A DNA stretch of 64,000 nucleotides, taken from contig NC_135247.1 in assembly GCF_947623445.1 (NCBI RefSeq), positions 15,068,501-15,132,500 of the forward strand, read 5' to 3'. The position numbers were made by a program, and so were the translations under genes. Source of the stretch: Clavelina lepadiformis. Taxonomy: Eukaryota; Chordata; Ascidiacea; Aplousobranchia; Clavelinidae. The notes beneath the pieces are model-generated. The model was not told where the DNA came from and made no database searches. It saw only the letters and a list, made by a program, of their open reading frames with translations. Shown here piece after piece: positions 25,561 through 36,511 of this stretch (its first letter is position 1; each line of letters begins with the position of its first letter).

Positions 25561-28476
25561 CCTCCGAAGTTTAAAATTAAACTCAAAATTTTTGCTACAA
25601 TTAATTTAAAATTTTTACGTTTACAAATTTTTCTTATACTGCCGGTTAAATTGTTTAAAAAATCTGGAAAAAACTCAAAAATAAAGGATTGTTTTGTCTC
25701 ACATGGACGCTATTAGCCACCAAAATAGATTAATTACAAAAACCAATCGACTGCAAACGGCTTCTTAATGTAAGTTAAATCTATAACCCGAAGCTTCGTT
25801 CATTGAAGCTGGTATATGAAATTGACTTTAACACTCACCTTTTATATAGTAGAAGTTGTCTCTCAGAAAGACTTCATTCTTTTTAAAAGGATATAGGCTA
25901 CTTGGAATGACAGCAACCTTCCGATTAACACCTTTCCGATGGGATTTCATATTGGAAGTTTCCACTTTGAAAGACCTCATTATTTTAAAAGGCTATAATT
26001 GCTATGACGATAACCTTCCGCTTCGCACAATTCAGAAGACCAAGCTAACGCTCTTGCGCCATCAAGTGGTGTCCTTTAATTACGTCGTTATGTGGCAATA
26101 ATAAAACACAAAGTAATTGTTGTATTTTCGGAAATTTAAATAACACTGTTGCTAGCTAAATTCTGTCAAGTATAAGTTACTTAGCATACGAAAGTTTTAT
26201 GTAGTGAACTGATGACCAAAGACCGTTGTCGTGTATGAACAGGTAAATTACAGATCATGCGAAACAAAAATGAAACTCTCAATTTATCTACGTCTTACAT
26301 AGACGTCAGATTTGCCAAATAAATAAATTCGTTTCCAAAATTTAATTTCGTTTTCCCTTTTTCGTTTACAAAAAATATCTTGGAAATTTGCCTTACTTTT
26401 GTTTTACTTTTGTAATGTTTATTGTTTTGTGTTATTTTGTGTTTTGTTTTCTGCAAGGCAGTACTTCTCAAAATATTTAGGACTCACGGTTGTCAATCAA
26501 AAGTTACTTACACGACAAGGGGCCTGTAATATCTGAAGCCGTAAAAATATCGGAAAAAAAACTTTGAACCTTTGAGTAACAAAATATTTTTTGCCAATAC
26601 ACAACATAGAAAACAACTTTCTACCTCGCTTGGTGCTACTCACCAATTATTATGTGACCATCAAGTGGATTACCGTTGTTAGTTGTTTGTTAGCGTTGGT
26701 TGAAACGGGCTCTGCCATTGGTTTGCGTATTTTGACATAATTAATGATTTTCGTATTGTTTGTTGCACATATACAATCACTCGATTATTTCTATGATTAT
26801 AAGTTTATTTTGTTTCGAAGTTATATTTTTAACAATTGGACGAAAGCTTAAGTCAATTTAGTTTGAAAGATTACGATTTAGTTGTCGTTAAGATGCCATA
26901 ACATTCACGTTACCTCAAAAATTAAGCAAGAAAGAATGTTCTGATTGGACAGTTTTTATCGATGTATTACAGCCTAGACGTCGCCATATCGTTTTAGCTT
27001 TGTTTCAAGTGTGTTTACTATAGCTACAGTATAATCTGTGATCGTGTGTCAATAAATCAATGCTGTTGACTTTGTTTGTGAGTGAGCTTGGTAGAAAGTG
27101 GCTTAGCTTGTTACCCGGCTTGTTACCCTTCACCAAACAGCCCATATACACTCTTTTACTCGCGAGGATAAAGCGCAACCTGGTCTAAAAATACTTTTTT
27201 TGGACGGAATTATAAGGAGCCGTTCATTTGTACAAACTTACAAAGTAGAATGACTTATCCTATCCATACAAACAAAGGAAACGCACATACACCGATCACG
27301 CGTTGGACGAGTGACCAGCGGCGTGCTGACGTCCACTGTGGTAGGCTTGGCGGTGTCGTTGTTGTTTATTTATGACTTGACGTGACTTTGGGACTGTTCA
27401 CCAAGATCATTAAATATGAGAAATCGTGCGGATTGTCTTGTCTAAAGCATTACAGCTGTACTGAAAGGTCAGTCAGTTTTCAATCGGAAATCCGGGCCGC
27501 TACCATCACGAGGCCCGCCACATAACATCGAATCACATCTTGCGTAGTTTGGTCAAAAGAAAATGTATACTTTGGTTTATGTGGTGAAATGTAAATGGAT
27601 TAAGCCACGGCCGTCACAAAGTTATTAACCGTTGTTGTTTAATTTATTTGTTGTGTTTGATTCGTGACACGAAAATATTTCTATCAGATAGAAAAGATCG
27701 TATTCGTTACGGATTATTGCTGTTTTTGCAAAATTCAGAAATTCTGTCATCGCAAATAAGAAACAATTAAAGTATCAACGACTATAGTAAAAATACTGTT
27801 GCTGCTAATAGTTTTGCCTGTTTATGGTAGATACGAATAATCGCATATTTCAGGTTAAACGCAGTAAGAAAACCTTGGCAACTTGTCTTCGCAATTAACC
27901 GGTTTCACTTGTATTCCGCTGTAGCAATTACGACATGGAAAATGTTAGACAATAATATTAAAAATACCATTAAGGCAGTTGCACCGCCTTAGTTGTTCAA
28001 GAGCAACGAAACATTATTTGTGTTGTTGTAGGCCTATGTAGATACTCTGGTTGCAGTGAAAGATATAAAATATAAGTAGCATTATAAAAGGCTGTTTACA
28101 AAGACTGCAACGATATTGTCTTAATATTAACTGGGAAAGCTGTTTCAATAAGACCTTAAAAAATTTTCTGATAAATAAAAATTTCCGATCTAATTCGGGA
28201 TGTTTTAATATGCCTGTCGGCATGTCACGCGTCTTGAAAATTTGTTTTCCTAAACACCAATATAGCTCTATAAGGAAACCCAATGTATTTAACGGTCCAC
28301 AGAAGAATAAAGTCGTGAATAAAGCAGGAAAATGCAAACATAAGGAAAGGATGGAGTTGAAGAATATTTCTTTACATTTCTCGTCGCATTTGCTTTGCTA
28401 GAGAAGGAAAAAAATTTTAAACGGTTACTTTTGTTTTTGTTTCCATGCACTTAGGTAAGATTGTTTATCTTTGACA
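25561..28476. other. Divergent intergenic region between G4 and G5
   Basis: Promoter-containing space between two genes transcribed away from each other, mirror of 13754-15931. Apart from the exon-3 relic at about 26481-26605 (entered separately) I see no exon or RNA gene. Open frames near 25856-26101 and 28014-28401 show no known motif. Confidence 0.55.
26481..26605 (+). pseudogene. Relic of beta-helix exon 3 (G4-like)
   Basis: After an acceptor-like AATATTTAG the sequence begins GACTCA, exactly as G4 exon 3 does, and continues with a recognisable but indel-bearing version of the VGYPGD block. It then gives GGGCCTGTAATATCTG, AAAAATATCGG and CAAAATATTTTTTGCC, each matching G4 exon 3. The exon breaks off after the FFA codons, before the CSKHVFLG part. 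No flanking exons of the family are visible. It is a broken remnant of another copy lying in plus orientation between G4 and G5, evidence of a past copy or of aborted duplication. Confidence 0.75.
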
Positions 28477-31400
28477 ATGCACAAAAGCAAGTTTCGACAA
28501 AATGTAATCTTCGTGGCTATGATCATTTTCCATATGACAGTACGTAAGCAAATCACATGTAATAACGATTTGATTTAAGTAAAATGACAAATCACGTCGA
28601 TGCACGTTATATATAGGTAAAGACCTTTGCAAATGTTTCTTGTCCATCTCGACCTGATCCGGCTCAAGTAATTAAAAAGAGTCGCTCTCACGATCTATTC
28701 TTTGTGGATGCTAAACGTGGAAGGGATGAATGGAATGGAAAAACACCTTATCCCCGTCGCGACTCGGGACCTTTCAGAACTTTGTCGGGAGCGATAACTG
28801 GAATCAGGACTCACAGAAAGTCGCTCAAGAGAAGAGTCACCTTGTTTGTGAAACAAGGAATCTATTTTGTGACCGAGACGATAACTTTGGATGAAAGGGT
28901 GAGTGAAACTTACAACGTTTTGCAGTAATTTGTGAACTTGTTGGAAAAACACCGATGACCAACTGACAAACTGACAACTTTTCAGGACAAGGGTTTGTCG
29001 ATGGTCGGTTATCCTGGAGATAGAAGGCCGCTGATTTCTGGAGCATATAGAATCCCTGGGTCTAGGTTTACTCCATTTGGTCAAAAGATATTTGCTGCTC
29101 CTATTGAAGGAAAATGCTCTAAACACGTATTCTTGGGAGACAAAAGACTTGTCAGAGCAAGGTATCAAAATATATCAAAGATATAGGAAATTCCAAGAAC
29201 TTGCGATTTATTGTATTGGCTTCATTTACCAGGAAACCCAACTTGAAACGTTGGACAGGAAATGATATGACCGGTGAGGGACCATATTTGAGAATAAGTG
29301 ATTTGCTGCGTCCTACTTCCAAATGCAATATTGAAGGAATTGGCGGTTTCAAGCAGGTTGCGACGCTGTTTTACAGTTTTTACGATGTTAATCTGAATTC
29401 GTTAGTTTGATAAACGATTGTTATTAAAAATATGCTAGTTCTTAGCCAGGACCAATATGTTATGCTTAAAGCACATTTATGTCACAGGACTATTGTCATC
29501 CCGATAATCAACATGGATTTGTGTTCAAAGAAGGAGATATCGATTTAAGGTGGCGACACCCTGAGACCGGCGACATTCTTGTCTTTCACGCTTGGACAGC
29601 AGAAAGAGGACATATATTGAACATCACTGCCAGAAAGAACCAAGTTCATTTTGTTCGTCCACTAAAACATCCTATAGGAATGCATCCAAACCCATCAGGA
29701 TGGCGTTATATTGTGGAGAATGTTTTTGAAGGTAGCTTATAGGCTTATTGTTTAATCATTTCAAACTCCTGTAATTCTTATTGTGCAATTAGCAGCAGCA
29801 TCGTAAAGATTACGGGGATAGCTTTTATTGATATGCTTTGACCTTACTTGATTGATTCTGAACAACTAATTCTACAAACCCTATAGAATTGGATGCAACC
29901 GGTGAATTTTTTTGTGATGAAACAAATAAACGTTTGTACTTGATTCCACCCGAAAGATCCCTTACCTCAAAAAGTGTTTTCATTGCTTCCGTGGATATCT
30001 TGTTTATAGGTATTCTAGTAAAAAGTAAAAGCTAAATTGCTTTGATGTATTGAAATTTATGTAAGTAACACATTTAGCAAATGCAATTTTGATAATGCAG
30101 TAAAAAACACTGCGGATATTCAATTCTTGGATTTGGCATTCCGGCATTCCAATGAAAGAAATGTTGAAAGATATCACGCTAAACCAAGTTTGTTGCAATT
30201 TGAGGATACAAGTCACGTGGTGATAGAACGATGTGAATTTTCTAATATTGGACACACAGCAATAACGCTCGATGGAACTTGCATCAATCACAGAGTGAGA
30301 AAAATACTTAACATAGGGCATTTAATACATTCTGGTATTGTGCTAACATATTGTTTTGAAAATTTAGATTTCTGCCAACAAGTTTCATGACATTGGTTAT
30401 TATGGTGTTCACACTGGTTACCAGACCAGAAATTTTCTGATTCGGAAAAACACTTTTACAAGTTGCGGAGTGTCTCATATGTTTCAGGTAGGATAAAGTT
30501 AGCCTTACAATAACCGCAAAATATTCACGAGACGGAAACCTCATTCACTGGACATATAGCAAAAACGTTTTCGTGCATTTTTATACTTTTCAGCCTAGCT
30601 GTGTTCACGTACAAGGTGCGGCCAACGCAAAAGTTGTAGAAAACAAAATCAGCTTTTCTCCTTATGCTGGTATAAAGGTGTGTTTGTTCATTAAGCACGT
30701 TTTTCTATAGTAGTAGTATGTAAACTCGTTTTATATGGGTTCTAGTTGCTTTCCAATCTTTGAACATTTTCTCAATGACGAAAGTTTTTGCGGTATTTTT
30801 ATAACAAGGTTGGATGGCAACCAATGTTTAGATCCAGTTATTTGCGGCCAAATCGCTTTGTTTTCATAATCGAGAAAAACGACGTGAGTAACTACGGCAT
30901 GGGCATCTTAAGTGACTTTGGTGGAATTTACCTTGCTTCTAACCCAAGATGTAGCGGGCCCCGTGTTGTAAGTTTTTGCTCCATAAGCTGTTGATATGAT
31001 TATGTGCTATTTAATTAAGTATAATTTGTGGTACTTGGTAGGATTTGTCAGAGTGTCATCTTCACGCCCGTGTTTCACTGAATACTGTTCATCGAGCCTC
31101 TGCTTATCACTATGGTGGAATGGGGATCTATGGAGATACCGCTGTGTCTTCCCTTAGAGGTAAATTTTCACCAATTTTAAATGTTCTCACGAACCTCAGG
31201 TTTACTTTCGGTTTTACCCGAACGTTTTCTTTTTTGTACAATTAAACACAAAGCATTGATGCTGGAAGAGAACTCTTTTCAAAAACAGAGTAAAGCTTTA
31301 TATTATATCGTCAAATTTATTGTCAATTATTAGAAGCACAGGTATTTCCTGTGACTTGTACAAAGTGCTGGCCCTGTTTGACATTTGAGGTCGGTTGCGG

Positions 31401-32501
31401 TTAGCTTCACTCTAGTTACAGAAAGAAAGAGAAACAAAGAGAAAGAAAGTCGGAGCCGCTAAAAAATTAAAAATCTGAAATAGCAGTAAACGTGCAGCAA
31501 ATGGCGGGTAACGTCGGGGTCAAAATTAATTCAGAAAAGGATAAAACCATTAAAATAGATTTATGTAACTCTTGTGCATTAGCTAATCTACGTGACAAAT
31601 AAGTGCGATGCTTAATTATCAAACCTTATCAAATACTATCATAAGAATCAAATACACGTTAAATGCCTTTTTATTACATCTGCTTAAATAACGTAAGGCA
31701 TTTTGCTCAAATATGAATGTCTTGGTTTGTTTTGTGATAACGTCAAACGTTCAAATTCGGGTTCTCACGAACGTTGAAGTCATTTGATCGGGTTCACTAT
31801 TTTTATATCTTCACCACGTCATAGTTAATACGGACGTGCGTCTGCACCACATTATTGTTTCCAATTTACAGTTGAAAAGAACTGGTTGTACGACTTGGAC
31901 GGTGCAGCTATTAACTTTCACTGTGGACAAAACAACCTGGCCTTAAACAACATGGTTTATCACACGAATGGACATCATGTATTTGGAACCTGCAACCGCA
32001 TTGTTGGCGACGGTGTTTTACTTAGGCAGGCAAGTTTTAAATCGAGAATACAGTATATGAGTTGTTGAATATTGCGATTATTGACCTCAAGGCTTTCAAA
32101 TGAACACATTTTCAATGCAAAAACGAAGAAATGTCTTTATTGTTTAGGATTTAACCTTTAAGAAGAATGTCATATACGTCGCTAATTCTGCTGCCAGGAT
32201 GTGGCGAGCATCCGACGAATGGGTGTTTGCTGTTCCTCAAGTAAACAACAACATCTATTTCTTTCGGATGTTTCATCAGCATCAAGTTGACGAGTTCTTC
32301 CCGAAACACAGATCTCTGCAAGAATGGCGGAATAGCACATCCAACGACTTACGATCAGTTATTAGTGATCCTCTCTTCCAGGACGTGGCAGACAGGGATT
32401 TTAGACTGAGGAGCAAATCCGTTGCGAGTCGCATTGGAATCAAGTCTGTAGATCTTCGTAACATCAGACACAACAGCGGAATATGCTTATACGCTAGATA
32501 G
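28477..32501 (+). CDS. G5: secreted right-handed beta-helix protein, GH141-like, 732 aa
   Basis: Thirteen exons: 28477-28539, 28617-28898, 28986-29161, 29233-29356, 29488-29731, 29887-30009, 30101-30294, 30368-30487, 30594-30677, 30809-30967, 31042-31159, 31872-32029, 32148-32501. Exon 1 is a signal peptide of 21 residues starting MHKSKFRQ. Landmarks by residue are CPSRPD near 30, WNG near 55, VGYPGDRRPLISGA near 122, GWRYIVENVFEG near 285, LDATGEFFCDE near 300, LSDFGGIYLAS with Asp about 506, GIYGDTA with Asp about 555, and NFHCGQNN near 580. Exon 12 uses a GC donor, as in G2. The G2 stop TGT TAA is TGC TTA here, so the protein ends SGIC-LYAR, four residues longer. Intron 11 (about 0.7 kb) carries inserted repeat DNA. 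Nearly identical to G2; same inferred role. Confidence 0.87.
31184..31800. repeat. Extra DNA in intron 11 of G5 bounded by GTTCTCACGAAC boxes
   Basis: Intron 11 is about 0.7 kb in G5 against 0.37 kb in G2. The surplus lies between two direct copies of the 12-mer GTTCTCACGAAC (about 31184 and 31758), each followed by C/G-rich sequence with more GTTC/GAAC boxes. The same box family occurs in G1 intron 4 and G2 intron 11. A nested or recombined repeat is likely; its class is unknown. Confidence 0.4.
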
Positions 32502-34722
32502 AAGTTTTCTATTTTTCATTCTGTTCCTATCTCATTATCCAGTATTCATTACCTAATTCTTTTTATATGTTTTCTTCAATATTCAGCGATATATGGGAGT
32601 GTATGTGACTTTGGCAACAATTCTAACATATTGTATATAACAACAAGAAAACATTATGTTGGTTCATTAAAGAATTCAATCGTCACTTGAGCATCTTTTG
32701 TTGTTGAAATTATGCCTGGTGGCAAACATAGTATTTTTATATTGTATATAAGTTAAAAATATTTAAAAGTTTATCGATGCTTTAAAATTTTTTATTAAAC
32801 CATTCATGAAACATATGTTTTTTATTCTCAATGCAAGTTCATTATAGTTTGTTTTTGATCGTTACTTTTTTTAGGAATTTTTATCCTTATTATTGATTCA
32901 TGCTTAATTATGCCATTTAGTATTTAATATTGTATTTAATATAAACATGCCTATTAGTATTTAATATTTCTTTCCATATAATAACATTTCATTTCCCAAT
33001 ACCCGTCACTTAACAAACATCACGAAAGCTAAAGTTTTACCATTTAAAACTTTTCAGTGAAAGAGACGGTGGTTATTGTGCTTTGTAATATCCCTAGAAA
33101 CATCTTAATTTCTCGGAAGTAATTACAGGTTAACGCTTATTTATAAATGATTCCATGTGTTTGGTTATTGCGGGACTTTTCCAAAACGCCAACAAGGTTA
33201 TGAGTTGACAACTATAATTTTTAGGCGGTTTACATTACACTTGTTGTGCACAAGTTGAAAGAACGGTTTTTCTAAAGTGGCTGTGACACCACTTTCACAA
33301 CGAATGAAACGTTTTTTTCTCGCAATATCCTCCTGTACGAGAGGATTATGGTAGCTTAGTGTCAGATTTTATGCGGTCTGAGACGGACATTGAAATAGTG
33401 ATTGGAAAAACGCGAAATTCAGCAGGAAGATGAAACAGGATCTTATTTCGGTAGAAATGAGGAACGGTTACCGGCATGTGTGCATAAAAACACCAGTTAC
33501 GTAATCAGCTTTGTACACGAAATCTGCTTAGTAAATATAAGTAACAATAATTGGATTCACGCACAAGATGATTATGGGATAGAGCTTCGTCTTTCAACAA
33601 CGCCGAAATTTTTATTGTTTCAACTTGACACGTGCGTTAACTATAACTATAATTTTAAAGATGAAGTCGTTTTCAGATTATTCTGGATTGCCATATCGGT
33701 AATTTCTTGTTGACTACAGTAAATCTATGATACCTACAGCTTTATCTGGTATATGCTTTTTCGTTTTTGTCTGTGTCACTCACATCACGTCTAACAAACT
33801 GAGAATGGAGAGAGAATAATGGTCTGCAAAGCATTAAGCATTACGTACAGCACAGACGTTGTTATCGAAAGATAACACAAAAGTGCAAAAACAGCACATT
33901 TTCTCATAAATACACTGAAGCCTTTGACTGATGTTTTAAGTGCAGTAATTTATTTCTACTTTGTTTTTGTGTTAAATTGACTGCTATATACATCAGGCGA
34001 AGCGTTTAACAACTTGCACTGCTACTAAACCCAGATAATTATGATGCTTCTAACACATGTTAACTCTTTCTAAATCATTGAAGAGTTTCTCTGCTAAATA
34101 ATGGCGGGAATCGCCTTGCATAGCTGATGACGAAGGAAAGATGTTTTATTTTCTTATTGAGTTGGCATAAGAGAAAGTACCTAAGATTGTTTACAATTGA
34201 TTGCTTGATTTACAATGATTGCTTGAAATTAGCAAGAAGCGGTCGTAACACAAACGCAACGCAACACTTTTGTCTCAATGGTACGCGCCGGGGCAGAAAA
34301 CTTGTGCATGATTTTAGTGCAAAATCACCTGATTTGAAGCAACACGTTGGTCACGTGCTGGGCGTAACTCCATGAAGCATGTTGTTAAACGTGTCATCTT
34401 GTTTATGGGCTTCGGTGACGTTCGGACTTTTGCATGACACGTTTCCGAAAGATGACGTCTTTACCAAAAGCAAAGTGGAAAGGAAAAGACCGTGGCGACT
34501 TTGAACTTCTGGATAATACAATTCAAAAGATGTCGTGTTAATCAAAAAAGGGTTTGTCAGTAAGTAAATAAAACCAAGTTTAATTTTTCGGTTTATTGCA
34601 TATTTATACTTATGGCATCTGATGTTTATGTAAAGGCAGAATACAGTTTATTATAGATAGAGGTTAAAGAAACAGATCTCTAATAATATAGGCTACTTGT
34701 TATAACGTTGGCTATATGCAAA
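32502..34722. other. 3' flank of G5 and intergenic DNA, no gene seen
   Basis: The segment to about 34545 belongs to the right palindrome arm. Homology to the 3' flank of G2 is patchy: strong at 33040-33340 and 34340-34530, weak between. Conserved non-coding blocks in both arms are explained by recent duplication and need no function. Open frames at 33402-33713 and 34127-34375 have no recognisable domain. Confidence 0.55.
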
Positions 34723-35140
34723 TGTCACGAGATTATTTTATGCACCTGTTTTGTAGACACCACATTATACACCGTCTTTTCTTTGCATTGTGTTGTTTTT
34801 ATGCATGTTCACGGTCTGCCGTATTTTACTTGTTTATGTTCTTTTACTTGTTTTTGTACACCTGTTTTTATCAAATCTCTTGTGACGTCTCACGTAGTTA
34901 CCCCAAAGGCTAAATTAGTATCGTGTTTTACGTTCCACGTTGATTCCTTCATCGCGTGGAATTTGTTTGGTGTAGTACTGTGCTCGGCTGGGCGACGGTG
35001 GTCGGCAGTTACGTTTCGGTTTCAGTGAGAGATGATCGTTTTTATTAAGTAGAATGCCATTAAAAGTTAACAAGGCAAAACCGGCTAAGTGACTAGCCGT
35101 TAGAGCGGGAAGATTCCTGGTCAAAGAAAGTTTGGTTACA
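34723..35140 (+). repeat. 5' LTR
   Basis: Left long terminal repeat, 418 bp, identical by eye to the right copy. It contains pyrimidine-rich stretches near its start; promoter and poly(A) elements were not assigned. Open frames inside it appear in both LTRs and are not taken as genes. Confidence 0.9.
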
Positions 35141-35210
35141 ATTGGCGAGCGCGCCAGGATCCCGCAGTCAAAAAAAAAAAAAATAGGGTATCAAGGTATT
35201 GTTGACCAGT

Positions 35211-36017
35211 ATGGCTTTTAATGTGACGTTGCCTCCACTGAGATATAAGTCCAATGAAGACTTTCAAGACTTTCTCAAAGTTTTTAACTCTTACTGCGCC
35301 AGCGTTAGGGCAAATCAAGATTTTAAGAAACACCTCCTCATTGAAAGTTTCGATAAGGACTTTATCTGGGAAATTCAAGGGAAAGATGCCTCCGTCTACG
35401 ACTTAAAGTACGATGAGTTGGTGAAAAGAGGTACCGAAGCGAGGCCGCCCATTTGTTCTACGGAAAGTAACAAATGTCGAGTATTAAAGGGGACTCAATT
35501 CGATGCCGACAGAGCAATATCTTCATTGGCTTTCGCTGTCCGAAAACGTATATGTGCGGTAGAAGCTATTGAAACTCCCGCTCCCGAAGAGCAGGCTGCT
35601 GAGTCTGCTCCAGCTGAAGAAGCTATCGAAACTCCCGCTCCCGAAGAGCAGGCCGCTGAGTCTGCTCCAGCTGAAGAAGCTATCGAAACTCCCGCTCCCG
35701 AAGAGCAGGCCGCTGAGTCCGCTCCAGCTGAAGAAGCTATCGAAACTCCCGCTCCCGAAGAGCAGGCTGCTGAGTCTGCTCCAGCTGAAGAAGCTATCGA
35801 AACTCCCGCTCCCGTAGAGCAGGCCGCTGAGTCTGCTCCAGCCAGCAAGCAGCTCATTAGGGGCGTAAGTTTGTCTCGGTACGATCACGAAGTGAGCCAA
35901 TCGAGTGATTTTTGTGCAGTGGAGTCGTCAGCGACACCAGGGGACGGATGTTCACCAAGCTGGACGGTCGGTTTGGGTTGCGGGGTGCTCATCAACAACG
36001 GAGCGCCAAACGATTAG
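35211..36017 (+). CDS. Gag-like protein of the LTR element, with five 19-residue repeats
   Basis: The ATG at 35211 opens a 268-codon frame, the only one spanning the interior. The first 115 or so residues (MAFNVTLPPLRYKSNEDFQD..., then LLIESFDKDFIWEI) look like the alpha-helical N-terminal part of a retrotransposon Gag (a PPL..YKSNEDFQDFLKVF-style opening), though this is resemblance only. There follow five tandem copies of a 19-residue acidic, proline/alanine-rich unit (EAIETPAPEEQAAESAPAE; DNA 35562-35846, 57-bp period) and a short tail with three cysteines but no CCHC knuckle. No protease or polymerase follows. The protein probably makes the particle while enzymes come from a related autonomous element. 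Confidence 0.7.
   Translation: MAFNVTLPPLRYKSNEDFQDFLKVFNSYCASVRANQDFKKHLLIESFDKDFIWEIQGKDASVYDLKYDELVKRGTEARPPICSTESNKCRVLKGTQFDADRAISSLAFAVRKRICAVEAIETPAPEEQAAESAPAEEAIETPAPEEQAAESAPAEEAIETPAPEEQAAESAPAEEAIETPAPEEQAAESAPAEEAIETPAPVEQAAESAPASKQLIRGVSLSRYDHEVSQSSDFCAVESSATPGDGCSPSWTVGLGCGVLINNGAPND
35562..35846 (+). repeat. 57-bp tandem repeat, five copies
   Basis: Five in-frame copies of a 57-bp unit within the gag-like ORF, differing at a few positions (GCT/GCC, GAA/GTA in the last). The 57-bp period preserves the frame, and the array encodes an acidic, Pro/Ala-rich region. The minus-strand frames across it are artefacts of the repeat. Confidence 0.9.
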
Positions 36018-36093
36018 AGCTACGAACGATGGTCGTTTACCCGGATATTGAATAACTTTTCCGGGGACGAAAAAGAACTGAACGGGGGGGCGA

Positions 36094-36511
36094 TGTCACG
36101 AGATTATTTTATGCACCTGTTTTGTAGACACCACATTATACACCGTCTTTTCTTTGCATTGTGTTGTTTTTATGCATGTTCACGGTCTGCCGTATTTTAC
36201 TTGTTTATGTTCTTTTACTTGTTTTTGTACACCTGTTTTTATCAAATCTCTTGTGACGTCTCACGTAGTTACCCCAAAGGCTAAATTAGTATCGTGTTTT
36301 ACGTTCCACGTTGATTCCTTCATCGCGTGGAATTTGTTTGGTGTAGTACTGTGCTCGGCTGGGCGACGGTGGTCGGCAGTTACGTTTCGGTTTCAGTGAG
36401 AGATGATCGTTTTTATTAAGTAGAATGCCATTAAAAGTTAACAAGGCAAAACCGGCTAAGTGACTAGCCGTTAGAGCGGGAAGATTCCTGGTCAAAGAAA
36501 GTTTGGTTACA
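36094..36511 (+). repeat. 3' LTR
   Basis: Right long terminal repeat, 418 bp, preceded by the purine tract ending GGGGGGGCGA and followed by the target duplication CAAA. It is identical by eye to the left LTR, so few or no substitutions have accumulated since insertion. Confidence 0.9.

Larger units (their letters stand above)
28470..34545 (+). repeat. Right arm of a large inverted duplication (outer block, contains G5)
   Basis: Inverted partner of 8150-13760. Coding exons of G5 and G2 are nearly identical by eye, and homology continues through the signal-peptide exon, many introns and about 2 kb of 3' flank. The outer end stops near 34545, about 180 bp before an LTR retrotransposon. Compared with the left arm it has extra DNA in intron 11 (about 31184-31800) and small indels in the 3' flank. 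Confidence 0.8.
34723..36511 (+). mobile_element. Non-autonomous LTR retrotransposon, about 1.8 kb, identical LTRs
   Basis: Two 418-bp direct repeats (34723-35140 and 36094-36511) begin TGTCACGAG and end GGTTACA, with TG...CA termini, and look identical base for base. The element is flanked by a 4-bp duplication CAAA (34719-34722 and 36512-36515). A TGGCGAGCGCGCCAGG stretch starts 2 bases after the left LTR, a plausible primer-binding site. A purine-rich AACGGGGGGGCGA lies directly before the right LTR. The 953-bp interior has one ORF and no protease, reverse transcriptase, RNase H or integrase, so it must borrow enzymes in trans. Identical LTRs mean a recent insertion. A Ty3/gypsy affinity is guessed from the short duplication and gag-only style. 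Confidence 0.9.

Noticed and set aside
35495..35900. Minus-strand and alternate-frame open frames across the gag-like repeat
   Set aside because: Shadows of the 57-bp repeat; the plus-strand frame extends beyond the array and carries the gag-like N-terminus.
34716..36399. Identical small proteins at both ends of the LTR element
   Set aside because: They are the same frame in the two LTRs and show no domain.
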